Source of the DNA: Paracoccaceae bacterium
GTDB taxonomy: Bacteria > Pseudomonadota > Alphaproteobacteria > Rhodobacterales > Rhodobacteraceae
Direction of reading: 5' to 3'
Length of the DNA stretch: 43,416 nucleotides
Assembly (NCBI GenBank): GCA_030065075.1
Contig: JASJDQ010000012.1
Span: 1 to 43,416, forward strand
Part shown: in pieces, positions 16,072 to 24,277 of the stretch
Layout: each line of letters begins with the position of its first letter
Numbering within the stretch: position 1 is the first letter of the stretch
Notes under the pieces: model-generated
The model's input: the letters and a program-made list of their open reading frames with translations, nothing else
Told to the model about the DNA's origin: nothing
Databases searched by the model: none
Program-made: the position numbers and the translations under genes

Positions 16072-17766
16072 ATGTACTGTCAACCTGTTCATGGAGGCCC
16101 GACGGGCCCTTACAGCAACGTCTATCAGTTCTCGGGCGACGCCTGTCATTCATTCGACTACTACTTCCCCGATACTGACGCCCAGGCCAAAGATCCCACG
16201 CGGGTCGCGGCTCTCGACGCGTTGGGATTGGCGATGATCCAACAGGACCCGGCGAAGGGCGCGAATTCGACCCTGCCGCCGGTCCTCACCTATTTCGGCC
16301 AGTTCATTGACCATGACATCACCGCGGGCACCGATCGGGACGGCGCCGGAGAGATCATCGATGATCCCGACCTCGCTCCACGTCCGCGCGACGAGGTCCG
16401 CAGCGAGAAAAGGAACATGCGGTCCGGCCGGCTGGATCTCGACAGCCTCTATGGCGGTCTACCCGACGGAGTTCCGCAAAGCCCCGCCGACAAGGCGTTC
16501 CTGGACAAACTGGTCGAGGCGATGCGCTCTAGGACCTTCCCCGGCCAGATGCGGATCGCGTTTTATGACAACGATGGCGAGGACATTGGCGTCCCCCTGC
16601 CGACCGACCGGGCGGGTGATGTGCTGCGGCTTGGGGCCCTGATCAAGAGCGGCCTTGTGACCGAAGCGGAAATCCAGGGCCTGTCGGACGGCATGCGCAA
16701 GATGTTCACGATCGACGACGACACGACCCCCAATCCGACGCGGGCAATAATTGGCGATGCACGCAACGACGAAAACCTGATCGTTGCGCAGTTTCATCTA
16801 GTGTTCCTGAGGCTGCACAACCGACTGGTGCAGCGGCGCCCGGGCCATGTGTCGAAGTCCGAAGCCTTCGAATGGGCCAGGCAGCGCACCCGTTGGATCT
16901 ACCAATGGCTCGTGATCAACGACTATCTGCGCAGGCTTTGCCCCCATCAGGCGCTGGACGATATCCTCGCCGCGGGTCCGGGTCTATACGAGAACTTCCG
17001 CAATTCCAGCGGCTGTATCGACGAAAAGTTGCCGCTACCGCTTGAATTCTCTGCCGCTGCGTTTCGGTTTGGCCATTCGATGGTGCGCGACGCATATGAT
17101 TGGAATACCTTCTTCGGAACCGAAACGACCCATCCGCAGATTTTGCCCCTCGCGGGGTTCGATCTGCTTTTTGCCTTTACAGGCAGCGGCGAGCTTGGCC
17201 GGCGCGGAACCGATCAGCTTCCGGCCAACTGGGGAGCTGACTGGGAGCGAATGGTCTTTGCCGGGGACGGCGCGCCGCCGACCGAGTTCGCCCGCAAGAT
17301 CGACACCCACCTCGCGTTGGAACTGGGAAGTCTTCCTGACGGCATGGCCGGCACAATCATGGCACATCTGGCGCAGCGTAACCTGCGGCGCGGCCACCTG
17401 CTGAACCTGCCATCGGCGCAGTCCTGCGCACACGAACTGGGGATCACCCCACTTAGCGGAGCCGAACTGGGCGGCGGCGATCTTGGTCAGGTGCTGGCCG
17501 ATGGAGACCTGATCGATCACACACCCCTGTGGTACTACGTTCTGCGCGAAGCTGAGGTGACGCGCGATGGTCAAGGCCTGGGCCCGCTTGGGACACAGCT
17601 GGTCGCGCAGACGCTGCTGGGCCTCGTGGTTTCGGATCCGGCGTCCTACTGGCATCAGACGGACACGGCGGGTGACCGCTGGAGCCCGGCGGACCTGATG
17701 GCAGACGGACTTCCCGACCTGTCCTCACTCGAAGCCGTGATGAGGTTTACGGGCCAATTGGACTGA
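16072..17766 (+). CDS. Animal-type haem peroxidase (peroxidase-cyclooxygenase family)
   Basis: This 564-residue protein is a bacterial member of the animal haem peroxidase family. TYFGQFIDHDITAG carries Asp80 (haem-ester position in mammalian enzymes), distal His81 and the start of the calcium site. GDARNDENLIVAQFHLVFLRLHN carries the Arg231 and Glu234 equivalents of the active site. AAFRFGHSMVRDAY carries proximal His335. No signal peptide is visible. I chose the ATG at 16072, 12 bases after GGAG; the frame is open to 15967 but the extension is not protein-like. It diverges from the haloperoxidase operon. Hydrogen-peroxide-driven halide or organic oxidation is expected; the substrate is unknown. 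A strong hairpin follows the stop. Confidence 0.92.
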   Translation: MYCQPVHGGPTGPYSNVYQFSGDACHSFDYYFPDTDAQAKDPTRVAALDALGLAMIQQDPAKGANSTLPPVLTYFGQFIDHDITAGTDRDGAGEIIDDPDLAPRPRDEVRSEKRNMRSGRLDLDSLYGGLPDGVPQSPADKAFLDKLVEAMRSRTFPGQMRIAFYDNDGEDIGVPLPTDRAGDVLRLGALIKSGLVTEAEIQGLSDGMRKMFTIDDDTTPNPTRAIIGDARNDENLIVAQFHLVFLRLHNRLVQRRPGHVSKSEAFEWARQRTRWIYQWLVINDYLRRLCPHQALDDILAAGPGLYENFRNSSGCIDEKLPLPLEFSAAAFRFGHSMVRDAYDWNTFFGTETTHPQILPLAGFDLLFAFTGSGELGRRGTDQLPANWGADWERMVFAGDGAPPTEFARKIDTHLALELGSLPDGMAGTIMAHLAQRNLRRGHLLNLPSAQSCAHELGITPLSGAELGGGDLGQVLADGDLIDHTPLWYYVLREAEVTRDGQGLGPLGTQLVAQTLLGLVVSDPASYWHQTDTAGDRWSPADLMADGLPDLSSLEAVMRFTGQLD

Positions 17767-17775
17767 AACAAGAAG

Positions 17776-17799
17776 CGGCGGCCCGGATGCGGGCCGCCG
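17776..17799. terminator. Hairpin between convergent peroxidase and lipoprotein genes
   Basis: CGGCGGCCCG and CGGGCCGCCG form a perfect 10-bp GC stem with the loop GATG, ten bases after the peroxidase stop. No T-run follows. It can serve as a bidirectional barrier for the convergent genes. Confidence 0.7.
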
Positions 17800-17822
17800 T
17801 GCAATTCCGAGCAAGGCTCGCG

Positions 17823-18764
17823 CTACTCGGTTTCCGCCGCCGCGATCTGAGCCGCCAGCAGCTCCTGTTGTTGTTCAAGCAACAACCGTTGTCCATCCAA
17901 CAACTCTCTTTCGGCGTCCAACCGCTTTTTTCGTCCGGTCAACGCGTTAACCGGGGCTGCTACGATCGCCGAGATCACGTCGAGCGGGATCGATAGACAG
18001 CCGGCGACTTCGCTGGGCTTGTCGACATCGAATTTCGTGATGACACCTGCCTGCAGCGTGAGGACCGACTTCGACCGGACGCAGGCATGCCGGTCGATCC
18101 GGATGCCCATGACATGATGCGGATGCGCGACGGTGACGAAATGTTGAAATATCTGACCGGCGACCGAGAGCTCGATCTTTACCGGTACCAGCAGGGGCAC
18201 ACAGATCGCCGCGTCCGCGGGGCAAGCCACGGCCGGGCCGTCCGACACCAGGGCGTCGCCGATGTTTCGGACGAAAGCACCGTTGCCCAGCGACATGCCA
18301 TGGCCGCTCAACTGCGGATCGAACGGGTCGATCAGGATGCTGAACGCCTGGACGGAGGCCTCCCGGTTAAACGAGCGAAACTCCTCGCCGGCAAGGATGT
18401 CCGACACGCGCGATGTCAGTGTCTGGACGATTACATCCGATTGCTCCTCGGTATCGACGCTGACGGTTTCCAGAAGCCCGTCTTGCGACGTCTGGATGAC
18501 GAACAAGTCGTTGCTGAACGCGGAAAACCCGACTTCAGCCGAATAGCCGCGCGATTGGTCGGGGATGTTCACCACTTCGGCAGCGGTGACCGGCGAGGCA
18601 CCGGCATCAAAGCTGACGCGCAGATACGACTTGGGCAGGTAATATGGCATTCCCTTGATTGTACTGCCCACGATCAAGGCTCGGCTTGTGATCGGGGCCT
18701 TGGTCGCACAGCCAGTCGCTAAAACGAGAACGCCGCACAAGGCGGCAACATGTGTGCCTTTCAT
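17823..18764 (-). CDS. Lipoprotein with C-terminal coiled coil, unknown function
   Basis: This 313-residue protein has a lipoprotein signal: hydrophobic VAALCGVLVLATG and lipobox LATGC with Cys19, so it should be anchored in a cell-envelope membrane. After it comes IKGMPYYLPKSYLRVSF, a motif that I have seen in uncharacterised envelope proteins. The middle is a beta-rich domain. The last 45 residues (RKKRLDAERELLDGQRLLLE and onward) form a Leu/Gln/Glu coiled coil. GAGAGG lies 9 bases before the ATG. It lies 63 bp after the small unknown gene on the same strand. It is the only island product clearly sent to the envelope. Confidence 0.8.
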   Translation of the reverse strand: MKGTHVAALCGVLVLATGCATKAPITSRALIVGSTIKGMPYYLPKSYLRVSFDAGASPVTAAEVVNIPDQSRGYSAEVGFSAFSNDLFVIQTSQDGLLETVSVDTEEQSDVIVQTLTSRVSDILAGEEFRSFNREASVQAFSILIDPFDPQLSGHGMSLGNGAFVRNIGDALVSDGPAVACPADAAICVPLLVPVKIELSVAGQIFQHFVTVAHPHHVMGIRIDRHACVRSKSVLTLQAGVITKFDVDKPSEVAGCLSIPLDVISAIVAAPVNALTGRKKRLDAERELLDGQRLLLEQQQELLAAQIAAAETE

Positions 18765-18827
18765 GGCGTTATCCTCTCGGTGATCGAGGGGCTGCCGGAA
18801 CGAACGCCGCCTCGGCAGCCACTCCGA

Positions 18828-19307
18828 TTATGCCGGCTCGGCCGCGCGGCGCATCTTCGCGCGCGCCGGGTTCGTCAGCGATGCCGCCGCGGCGGGGCCG
18901 ACGGGGTTATACTGACCGCCGATGACCTCGTACCGGGTCTTGTTGCCGCCGTCGTCGATTCCGATGAGCACCCGGAACCCGTTGACGATTTCGTCCGACA
19001 CCTGAACCGACTTGGACGGATTGAGTGCGCCGCCGTATGCGGTCTCCCCGTTCTTGCGCAGCACGATATCGCGGTACCCGTCGGCCCGATTGACGAAGAT
19101 CAGGTCGAGATCGGCCTCGATGCCCGACGAGTCTCCCTCGTGCAGCCCGATCGAGGTGAACTTTCCCCCGATATAGGCGCCGATGGTCTGTTCGAGGTCG
19201 ACCATGACATCTGTCAAGATCCGAAGCACATCTTCTGAGCGTTCGAAGTCCCGGGTCCGATCGCCCCAATCGACAAAGGTGCGTTGAAATTTGATGGTCG
19301 TAGCCAT
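18828..19307 (-). CDS. Unknown 159-residue soluble protein of the island
   Basis: The protein starts MATTIKFQRTFVDWGDRTRD and contains GAYIGGKFTSIGLHEG, IEADLDLIFVNRADGYRDIV and FRVLIGIDDGGNKTRYEVIG. It is mostly beta-strand by pattern, without signal peptide or membrane segment. GGAGGA lies 9 bases before the ATG, so it is very likely translated. I do not recognise the family. It is transcribed together with the lipoprotein and toward the haem peroxidase. Confidence 0.75.
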   Translation of the reverse strand: MATTIKFQRTFVDWGDRTRDFERSEDVLRILTDVMVDLEQTIGAYIGGKFTSIGLHEGDSSGIEADLDLIFVNRADGYRDIVLRKNGETAYGGALNPSKSVQVSDEIVNGFRVLIGIDDGGNKTRYEVIGGQYNPVGPAAAASLTNPARAKMRRAAEPA

Positions 19308-20270
19308 TGCGGTATTCCTCCGATTTTTTTTGAGCCGGATAATCCGGCGCCTGATTGGATAAAGGCCGTGCGTGATACGGTCGTCCCATCAGCGCAATCG
19401 CCTCGCAAAAAACGAAATTTCGGTCGCGACTGAGTGCAAATTCCGATGCGCAGACCGCGACGGCGAGGCCAGTGCGTCGTGAGCGATCATGCTTGGCTTC
19501 TCTCCAGGACAGGCTTAACGCGCCGCGAGGAGAGGAATGCGAAGGGTCGTGTATGACCAGGGGACTTCACTGCGATACCGAAATCCGCATGTTGCAAACA
19601 CGAAAGTTGCTTTCAAATGTCATAACAATCACTTTTCCGCGAAAGCGTCAGTCGGCTACAGTCGCTCCCTTCCGATTCCGTGACAGTATGGCCAAGGGTC
19701 AGTTTGGATCTGGCGTCTCTCACAAAAGTTGAAAGATCGCTTCGGCGAATTGGGCAGCACTGCGGCAATGGGCGTGCCGTATTTGCGAGGAGTGTCTGTG
19801 CCAGCGAAAGCCACGAGCGCTTAAGTCCGTCTGTCCGCTCCTTGCTTGTCCGTCCTGAACGCAGCGAAGGGGCACTTTGGGATTTGTCTCAGACCGCGCC
19901 GTTGAATGTCCGCAAACAGGAAATCCGCCGCGATGCCGCAAATTCGATGCGGCGCTAGCGAGGGGGTGCTGCATCAGCGAAGGTGAAAAATCCAAGGTCG
20001 GAAATGTCCCGCCTTGCGGACCCACCGAACCAGCGGAGTGAATGTCGGGCCTGCGGAATTCCAATCCAAAACCGAAGCTGCGGGAACTCCAGCGCGATCG
20101 AAAATAGGCGGTTAGAAATCGGGTTCAGTCACTTTTTAGCCGCAGATCCCCAATCAATGACGGCTGGTTCCTTTTTTCGTTTTATTTCAATTTGTTAGGT
20201 ATCAATCTTTCACGGCTCAATAGTCCGTGTATACATCTAATGATTTGCTTTTACTCAAATCTGGCTCCGC
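19308..20270. other. Gene-poor right end of the island
   Basis: This 960-bp stretch holds the promoter of the small gene at its left end and otherwise no frame that I can support. Short frames on both strands have irregular composition. AT content rises strongly in the last 150 bp before attR (for example TTTTTTCGTTTTATTTCAAT near 20172). I see no integrase or toxin-antitoxin remnant. Confidence 0.6.
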
Positions 20271-20313
20271 TGCAAATCCGTGTACACCGGTTCGATTCCG
20301 GTACTCGCCTCCA
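20271..20313 (+). repeat. attR: copy of the tRNA-Cys 3' part
   Basis: These 43 bp repeat the tRNA-Cys sequence from base 33 to CCA without mismatch. The 5' half of a tRNA is missing here, so this is not a second tRNA gene. It marks the right end of the island. Confidence 0.95.
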
Positions 20314-20484
20314 GACAATTTCAACCGCTTGATCCCAACTAGCGAGCGCCCAAAGGAGCCCCGGGCGGATTCCTGACTCGGAAATCAAGATGGTTTGGGC
20401 TGCCTTTCCGGTTGTGTCCTGTGCAGGCCATCCTGAACAGAGGCCGCTTGTCTGTTAGAAGTGGCCTTACGGATATGCCCTTGA

Positions 20485-20655
20485 ACCGAAAAACAATGGC
20501 AGCTCACGAAAACCACCGACACGCAGATCTTGTTCGGCGGGTTGAGCAAGAGCCACGTCACGCCGAAGATTATGACCAGCCAAGGCGTTCACGGCCCGGG
20601 CGCCGCCACCGTGATCACCCGCGAAGCGCGCCTTGCGTTCTCCCTCATCCCGTAG
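20485..20655 (+). pseudogene. 3' remnant of an unknown gene beside attR
   Basis: A frame of 56 codons bounded by stops reads TEKQWQLTKTTDTQILFGGL, then SKSHVTPKIMTSQGVHGPGA and ends ATVITREARLAFSLIP. It has no start codon with ribosome-binding site and looks like the C-terminal end of a real protein. A second coding-like tail in another frame (20693-20779) reads SRAWEAVRHLPADEIEAMAK. I do not recognise either family. Their place between attR and the dioxygenase suggests gene loss around the insertion site. Confidence 0.45.
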
Positions 20656-20783
20656 TGTGTTGCCATGGACCCGCACGATAGCGAGGGAGTAAGCACCGCT
20701 TGAACCCGGCAAGTCGCGCGCGTGGGAGGCGGTGCGCCATTTGCCCGCCGACGAGATCGAAGCCATGGCGAAAGGGTGATCCG

Positions 20784-21704
20784 ATGACGCTGTCCACCAC
20801 CCCGCTGACCCCGCATTTCGGCGTCGAGGTCCGCGGCATCGACCTGTCCGAGGTCGCCGCAGAGCATCTCTTTCCGCAGGTCCGCGCGCTGTTCGAGGAA
20901 CACTCGGCGCTCTTGTTCCGCGGCCAGGACTTCACCGACGCCAAGCATCTCGAACTCGCCCGGCTCTTCGGCCCGATCGAGGACCGCACTGCCGATGAGG
21001 GCAAGCCGGACCAGGTCTTCGAGATCCCCAAGGTGTCGAACGTGCGCGCAGATGGCACGACCACGACCGAAATGGATCTGCACACCCTGAACCTGAAATC
21101 CAACTTCCTCTGGCATTCCGACAGCACCTTCCTGCCGGTGCCCGCGCTGGTGAACGTGATCACCGCGCGCGTCCTGCCGACCGAGGGGGGCGCCACGGAA
21201 CTGGCCTCGACCCGGGCGGCCTGGGCGATAATGCCGGACGCGCTGAAGGCGAGGATCGAGGGCCGGGGCATCTGGCACCGCTACAGTCATTCGCGCCGCC
21301 AGATCTCGCCGGAGCTCGCCGAGCTGCCGATGTTCAACAAATGGCCCGATCAGCACTGGAACGCGGTCTGGGAGAACCCGGTGAACGGGCGCGAGGCGCT
21401 CTATCTCGCCAGCCATGCCTTCAAGGTCGACGGCTATGACGAGGCTGACAGCGAGGCGCTTCTGGCCGAACTCACGGCCTTCTGCACCCAGCCCGCCTTT
21501 GTCTATTCGCACGACTGGCGGGTGGGCGACGTGCTGATCTGGGACCAGCGCGCGGTCATGCACCGCGGAACGCCCTGGCCCTATGACCAGCCGCGCATAT
21601 TGTCGAGCCTCTGCGCCTCGGCCACCGAGGCCGACGGGCTCGATCGGATGCGGGTGCAAAAGAAAGGACTTGCAGTACGGGTCGAAGCGCCTGCGGTCCG
21701 CTAG
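20784..21704 (+). CDS. TauD/TfdA-family 2-oxoglutarate dioxygenase
   Basis: This 306-residue enzyme belongs to the Fe(II)/2-oxoglutarate dioxygenases of the TauD/TfdA type, which hydroxylate small acids and amines. The iron ligands are His111 and Asp113 in WHSDSTF and His260 in AVMHRGTPW; Arg271 in PRILSSL would bind 2-oxoglutarate. The N-terminus HFGVEVRGIDLSE is typical. I chose the ATG at 20784 because AAAGGG lies 8 bases upstream; the frame extends to 20700 without protein-like sequence. Its convergent neighbour is a Rieske oxygenase, 6 bp from stop to stop. The substrate is unknown. Confidence 0.9.
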   Translation: MTLSTTPLTPHFGVEVRGIDLSEVAAEHLFPQVRALFEEHSALLFRGQDFTDAKHLELARLFGPIEDRTADEGKPDQVFEIPKVSNVRADGTTTTEMDLHTLNLKSNFLWHSDSTFLPVPALVNVITARVLPTEGGATELASTRAAWAIMPDALKARIEGRGIWHRYSHSRRQISPELAELPMFNKWPDQHWNAVWENPVNGREALYLASHAFKVDGYDEADSEALLAELTAFCTQPAFVYSHDWRVGDVLIWDQRAVMHRGTPWPYDQPRILSSLCASATEADGLDRMRVQKKGLAVRVEAPAVR

Positions 21705-21710
21705 GCTTTT

Positions 21711-22841
21711 CTAGCGTGCGATCTTGCTCGCCATGTACTGGATGAAATCCCAGATCGTCCCCTCGTAATCGTCCGGCGCCAGGGGCCCGCCGTGATAGGT
21801 CTTGGTCTTTAGAGCGGTCTGGAGCACCTCCAGCTTCTCCTTGTCCTCGGCGTTGAACGCCCGGCAGAGATCCACGTAGTCGCGCACCGCTTGCGACTCC
21901 GGCGCGTCCTCGAGTCCGCAGACGCCCCAGCGGATGCGCACACGCTCCGGCCCGTCGGGCCGAACGCACATGAAAAGCGTGAAATTGGTCGCCATGCCGA
22001 CGACGAGGTTCGGATAAACGCCAAACATCGGCGAATTGATGCGTTCGTCCTCGGTCAGGTCGGGGTGGAACGGCCCACGGGGCGGGTAATCGGGGTCGTA
22101 ATAGGCGTGATAGCCGGTCCATCCTTCGCCCGAGACCATCTTCTTGTTGAGTTTGGTGGGCGTGATTTTATGCAGCGTTTCCAGATGCGTGGCGCTGAGG
22201 TGGTAGCCCTCCATGAAGTTCTCGAACAGCGCCTTCCAGTTGCAGGCCCAGAAATCTTCTTCGACAAAGACCAGGTAACGGTCCTCTGGGTGGTAGTTCT
22301 TCACGACCGCGTCGAGACCTGCAAGGCGGGGGCCAAGCGGCAAGGCGGTGCCGTCGAGATTGACGAAGACCCACCCGCGCCAGAGCTCGGAGCGGAATTC
22401 GGGCAAGCCGCAGTTTTTTGGGTCGAAGGCTTTCTGGCGCTTCATCAAGGGCGCGGCCAGCAGTGCGCCGGTCGTGTCATAGCTCCAGGTATGGTATGGG
22501 CAGATGAATTTCCGGGCGGTGCCGGAGCCCTCAGCCACACGATTGCCGCGATGCCGGCAGACATTGGACAGCACGCGCACGGTGCCGCCGAGGTCCCGAA
22601 CGACCAGCAGCTGCTCACCGACGAGTTCCGTCGTGAAATAGGCCCCCGGCTCGCGGAGTTCGCCAACGTGGCCGACGCACATCCAGTCGCGCCGCAATAC
22701 GGCATCGATCTCGACATCGAGGAAGGCCGCCGAGGTGTAGTAGCCGGCGGGCATCGCAAACGCCTCGTCCCGGGACATGGCCGCGCGGGACGCCAATTCG
22801 GCGCGCAACCGGGCTACTTCATTATTGGACTCGTCGGGCAC
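21711..22841 (-). CDS. Rieske-type ring-hydroxylating/choline-type oxygenase, alpha subunit
   Basis: This 376-residue protein has the Rieske [2Fe-2S] ligands Cys95, His97, Cys114 and His117 (VCRHRGN and CPYHTWSY) and the mononuclear iron site ENFMEGYHLSATH (His214, His219) of the catalytic domain. Length and the NFMEGYH motif fit the branch with choline and carnitine monooxygenases and related demethylases more than classical aromatic dioxygenases. No reductase gene is nearby. Together with the TauD enzyme, the racemase-fold enzyme and the sulfotransferase it may form a catabolic or modification cluster, but the genes do not share one strand. Confidence 0.9.
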   Translation of the reverse strand: MPDESNNEVARLRAELASRAAMSRDEAFAMPAGYYTSAAFLDVEIDAVLRRDWMCVGHVGELREPGAYFTTELVGEQLLVVRDLGGTVRVLSNVCRHRGNRVAEGSGTARKFICPYHTWSYDTTGALLAAPLMKRQKAFDPKNCGLPEFRSELWRGWVFVNLDGTALPLGPRLAGLDAVVKNYHPEDRYLVFVEEDFWACNWKALFENFMEGYHLSATHLETLHKITPTKLNKKMVSGEGWTGYHAYYDPDYPPRGPFHPDLTEDERINSPMFGVYPNLVVGMATNFTLFMCVRPDGPERVRIRWGVCGLEDAPESQAVRDYVDLCRAFNAEDKEKLEVLQTALKTKTYHGGPLAPDDYEGTIWDFIQYMASKIAR

Positions 22842-23230
22842 GGGGTCCGATCCTGGCGGTGGTCTCGGGATGTCGAATCGTGACCACGCTTCCGGAGTTC
22901 ACGCAAGCGGAAACGGGGTACGTCGTCACCGGGTCGGACGAAATTGACGGGCATCCGTAGCAGACCGTGCCGAGCGACAAGACCGGCATATTCCGCAACA
23001 ACGCCCGCGAAGTCGTCTGGCTCGGAGATGCCGGCCCGCACCGCAAGCCGCCGCTTACAAGGGGTCGGCGCAAAGGTGACGACTTTGGAAGCGGCTATCA
23101 CGACCTGGTCTCCCACCGCCCCAGTCAATGCCTGCGCACCAAACAAGGGCGGCGTCCCCTCTAACGCCAATTTGCACGCTTCCTTGCGAGGAACGCTACG
23201 GCCTTGTCTCGATCTGGATGGCGAACCCGG
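22814..23230 (-). pseudogene. Possible gene fragment upstream of the Rieske gene
   Basis: A minus-strand frame ending at 22814 is protein-like over about 130 codons: GTPPLFGAQALTGAVGDQVV, then AVRAGISEPDDFAGVVAEYA and LVARHGLLRMPVNFV. It overlaps the Rieske start by 28 bp and has no ATG with ribosome-binding site; a TTG near 23170 is possible. Further 5' the frame loses protein character. I do not recognise it. The other sequence up to 23440 shows short, weakly coding-like frames on both strands and probably holds gene debris and the promoters for the two divergent genes. Confidence 0.35.
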
Positions 23231-23440
23231 CACTGCCGGGGATCGCGCGACCGTCTGGCGCTGGAGGATGGATGGGGAGCCGGCGCCAGCTTGAAGTGCT
23301 GATCGAGCAGGAGCGCACGACGGATCGAACGCGAGCCTGCAAGCTCCTGGGCAATCCATTCAACGGACACATGCCTGTCTTGAGAAGCGACCAACGAGCG
23401 CCTAGTCTCACGCCAATCGCATAACTCGGGCTTTGCCGGG

Positions 23441-24277
23441 ATGAACACAGTATTGAGCATGCCGCAGCGCTGGACGCCCGAGCAAAGGCTCTTCCCGCAC
23501 CAGGTCGGCTTCACATGCCCGCCCTTCGATTTCGACGCGGCGCCGTCGGATTTCCTGCGCATCGCGCCCCGGAGCGTCGGCGTGCATGGCTGGATGCTGC
23601 ATGACCCCGACTACTCCCACGGGCTTGACCAGCGCAAACGCAATTTCGGAATGCTGGAGGACTTTGTGCATTGCATGGCACGCAATGGTATGACCGTGGC
23701 CGGCCAGGTCGGCTCGAATTGGGTCCATGCCAGCGGGCTCGGGGTCGCGGGGATCCGGCAGCACTGCGCCGAACTCTCGGACCGCTACGAGGTCAAGTTC
23801 AACATGGCCGGCTACGCCATGGTCGAGGCCTTGCGCGCGCTCAATGTCGAGAAAGTGGCCCTCAACGCCGCCTATCACTGGCCCGACTGGTGGCAGGGCA
23901 CCGTCGGCTTTCTGAAAGAGGCCGGGTTCGACGTGCTTTGGGCCGGGAATTTCCACGACCAGGGGTGGTTTGACAGCCAGGAGGAGGTCAATGCGAAACG
24001 CTGGATCTTCGAGGGCGATCTGGCCGGGAAGAGTTTTCTTTACACCGCAGAGCAGGCGCCCGGCGCCGACGCCTACCTGATCAATGGTATGTGCAATTTC
24101 CGCACCGGCCCCGGCGGGCTGCCCGAGCGGCCCTTGCATCTGACACCGAAGCTCGAAGGCCTGCTTGGCAAGCCTGTCATAGGCCACGACACGGCGCTCT
24201 ATTGGGCGCTCTTCCGGGATCTCGGGATATCGCCCGAGGGACGGCACGGCATGTTGCTGGAGAGCCTCGATGCATAA
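23441..24277 (+). CDS. Asp/Glu racemase-superfamily enzyme (arylmalonate decarboxylase/maleate isomerase-like)
   Basis: This 278-residue protein has the two-domain pattern of the Asp/Glu racemase superfamily in its decarboxylase/maleate-isomerase branch. VGFTCPPFDFD near the N-terminus, FNMAGYAMVEALRALNVEKV and ALNAAYHWPDWWQG follow family order. The second-half catalytic cysteine is Cys218 in LINGMCNFRT. The first-half cysteine position reads GSNWVHASG without Cys, as in single-cysteine decarboxylases. It therefore is probably not a two-base racemase. The stop overlaps the sulfotransferase start by 8 bp, so the two are coupled. The ATG at 23459 is an alternative start. Confidence 0.78.
   Translation: MNTVLSMPQRWTPEQRLFPHQVGFTCPPFDFDAAPSDFLRIAPRSVGVHGWMLHDPDYSHGLDQRKRNFGMLEDFVHCMARNGMTVAGQVGSNWVHASGLGVAGIRQHCAELSDRYEVKFNMAGYAMVEALRALNVEKVALNAAYHWPDWWQGTVGFLKEAGFDVLWAGNFHDQGWFDSQEEVNAKRWIFEGDLAGKSFLYTAEQAPGADAYLINGMCNFRTGPGGLPERPLHLTPKLEGLLGKPVIGHDTALYWALFRDLGISPEGRHGMLLESLDA

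Larger units (their letters stand above)
9289..20313. mobile_element. Genomic island at tRNA-Cys, about 11.0 kb
   Basis: The distance between the two 43-bp attachment repeats is 10,982 bp. The tRNA at the left end is intact, so insertion regenerated it; the right end has only the 3' fragment. The cargo is a SARP-like regulator, a subtilase, a vanadium-haloperoxidase-type enzyme, a haem peroxidase, a lipoprotein and a small unknown protein. There is no integrase, excisionase, transposase, phage or conjugation gene that I can recognise. The 0.8-1 kb next to each end are gene-poor and look less GC-rich than the core. The island is therefore either a decayed element or one moved by a recombinase acting in trans. 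Confidence 0.88.

Noticed and set aside
19472-20064. Short frames of 60-115 codons at the right end of the island
   Set aside because: They lack ribosome-binding sites, domain motifs and even composition, and overlap on both strands.
20271-20313. A second tRNA-Cys gene
   Set aside because: Only the part from the anticodon loop to CCA is present. The acceptor 5' strand and D arm are missing, so it is the attR copy.
9289-20313. The island as a prophage or integrative conjugative element
   Set aside because: There are no structural, lysis, replication, relaxase or type IV secretion genes.
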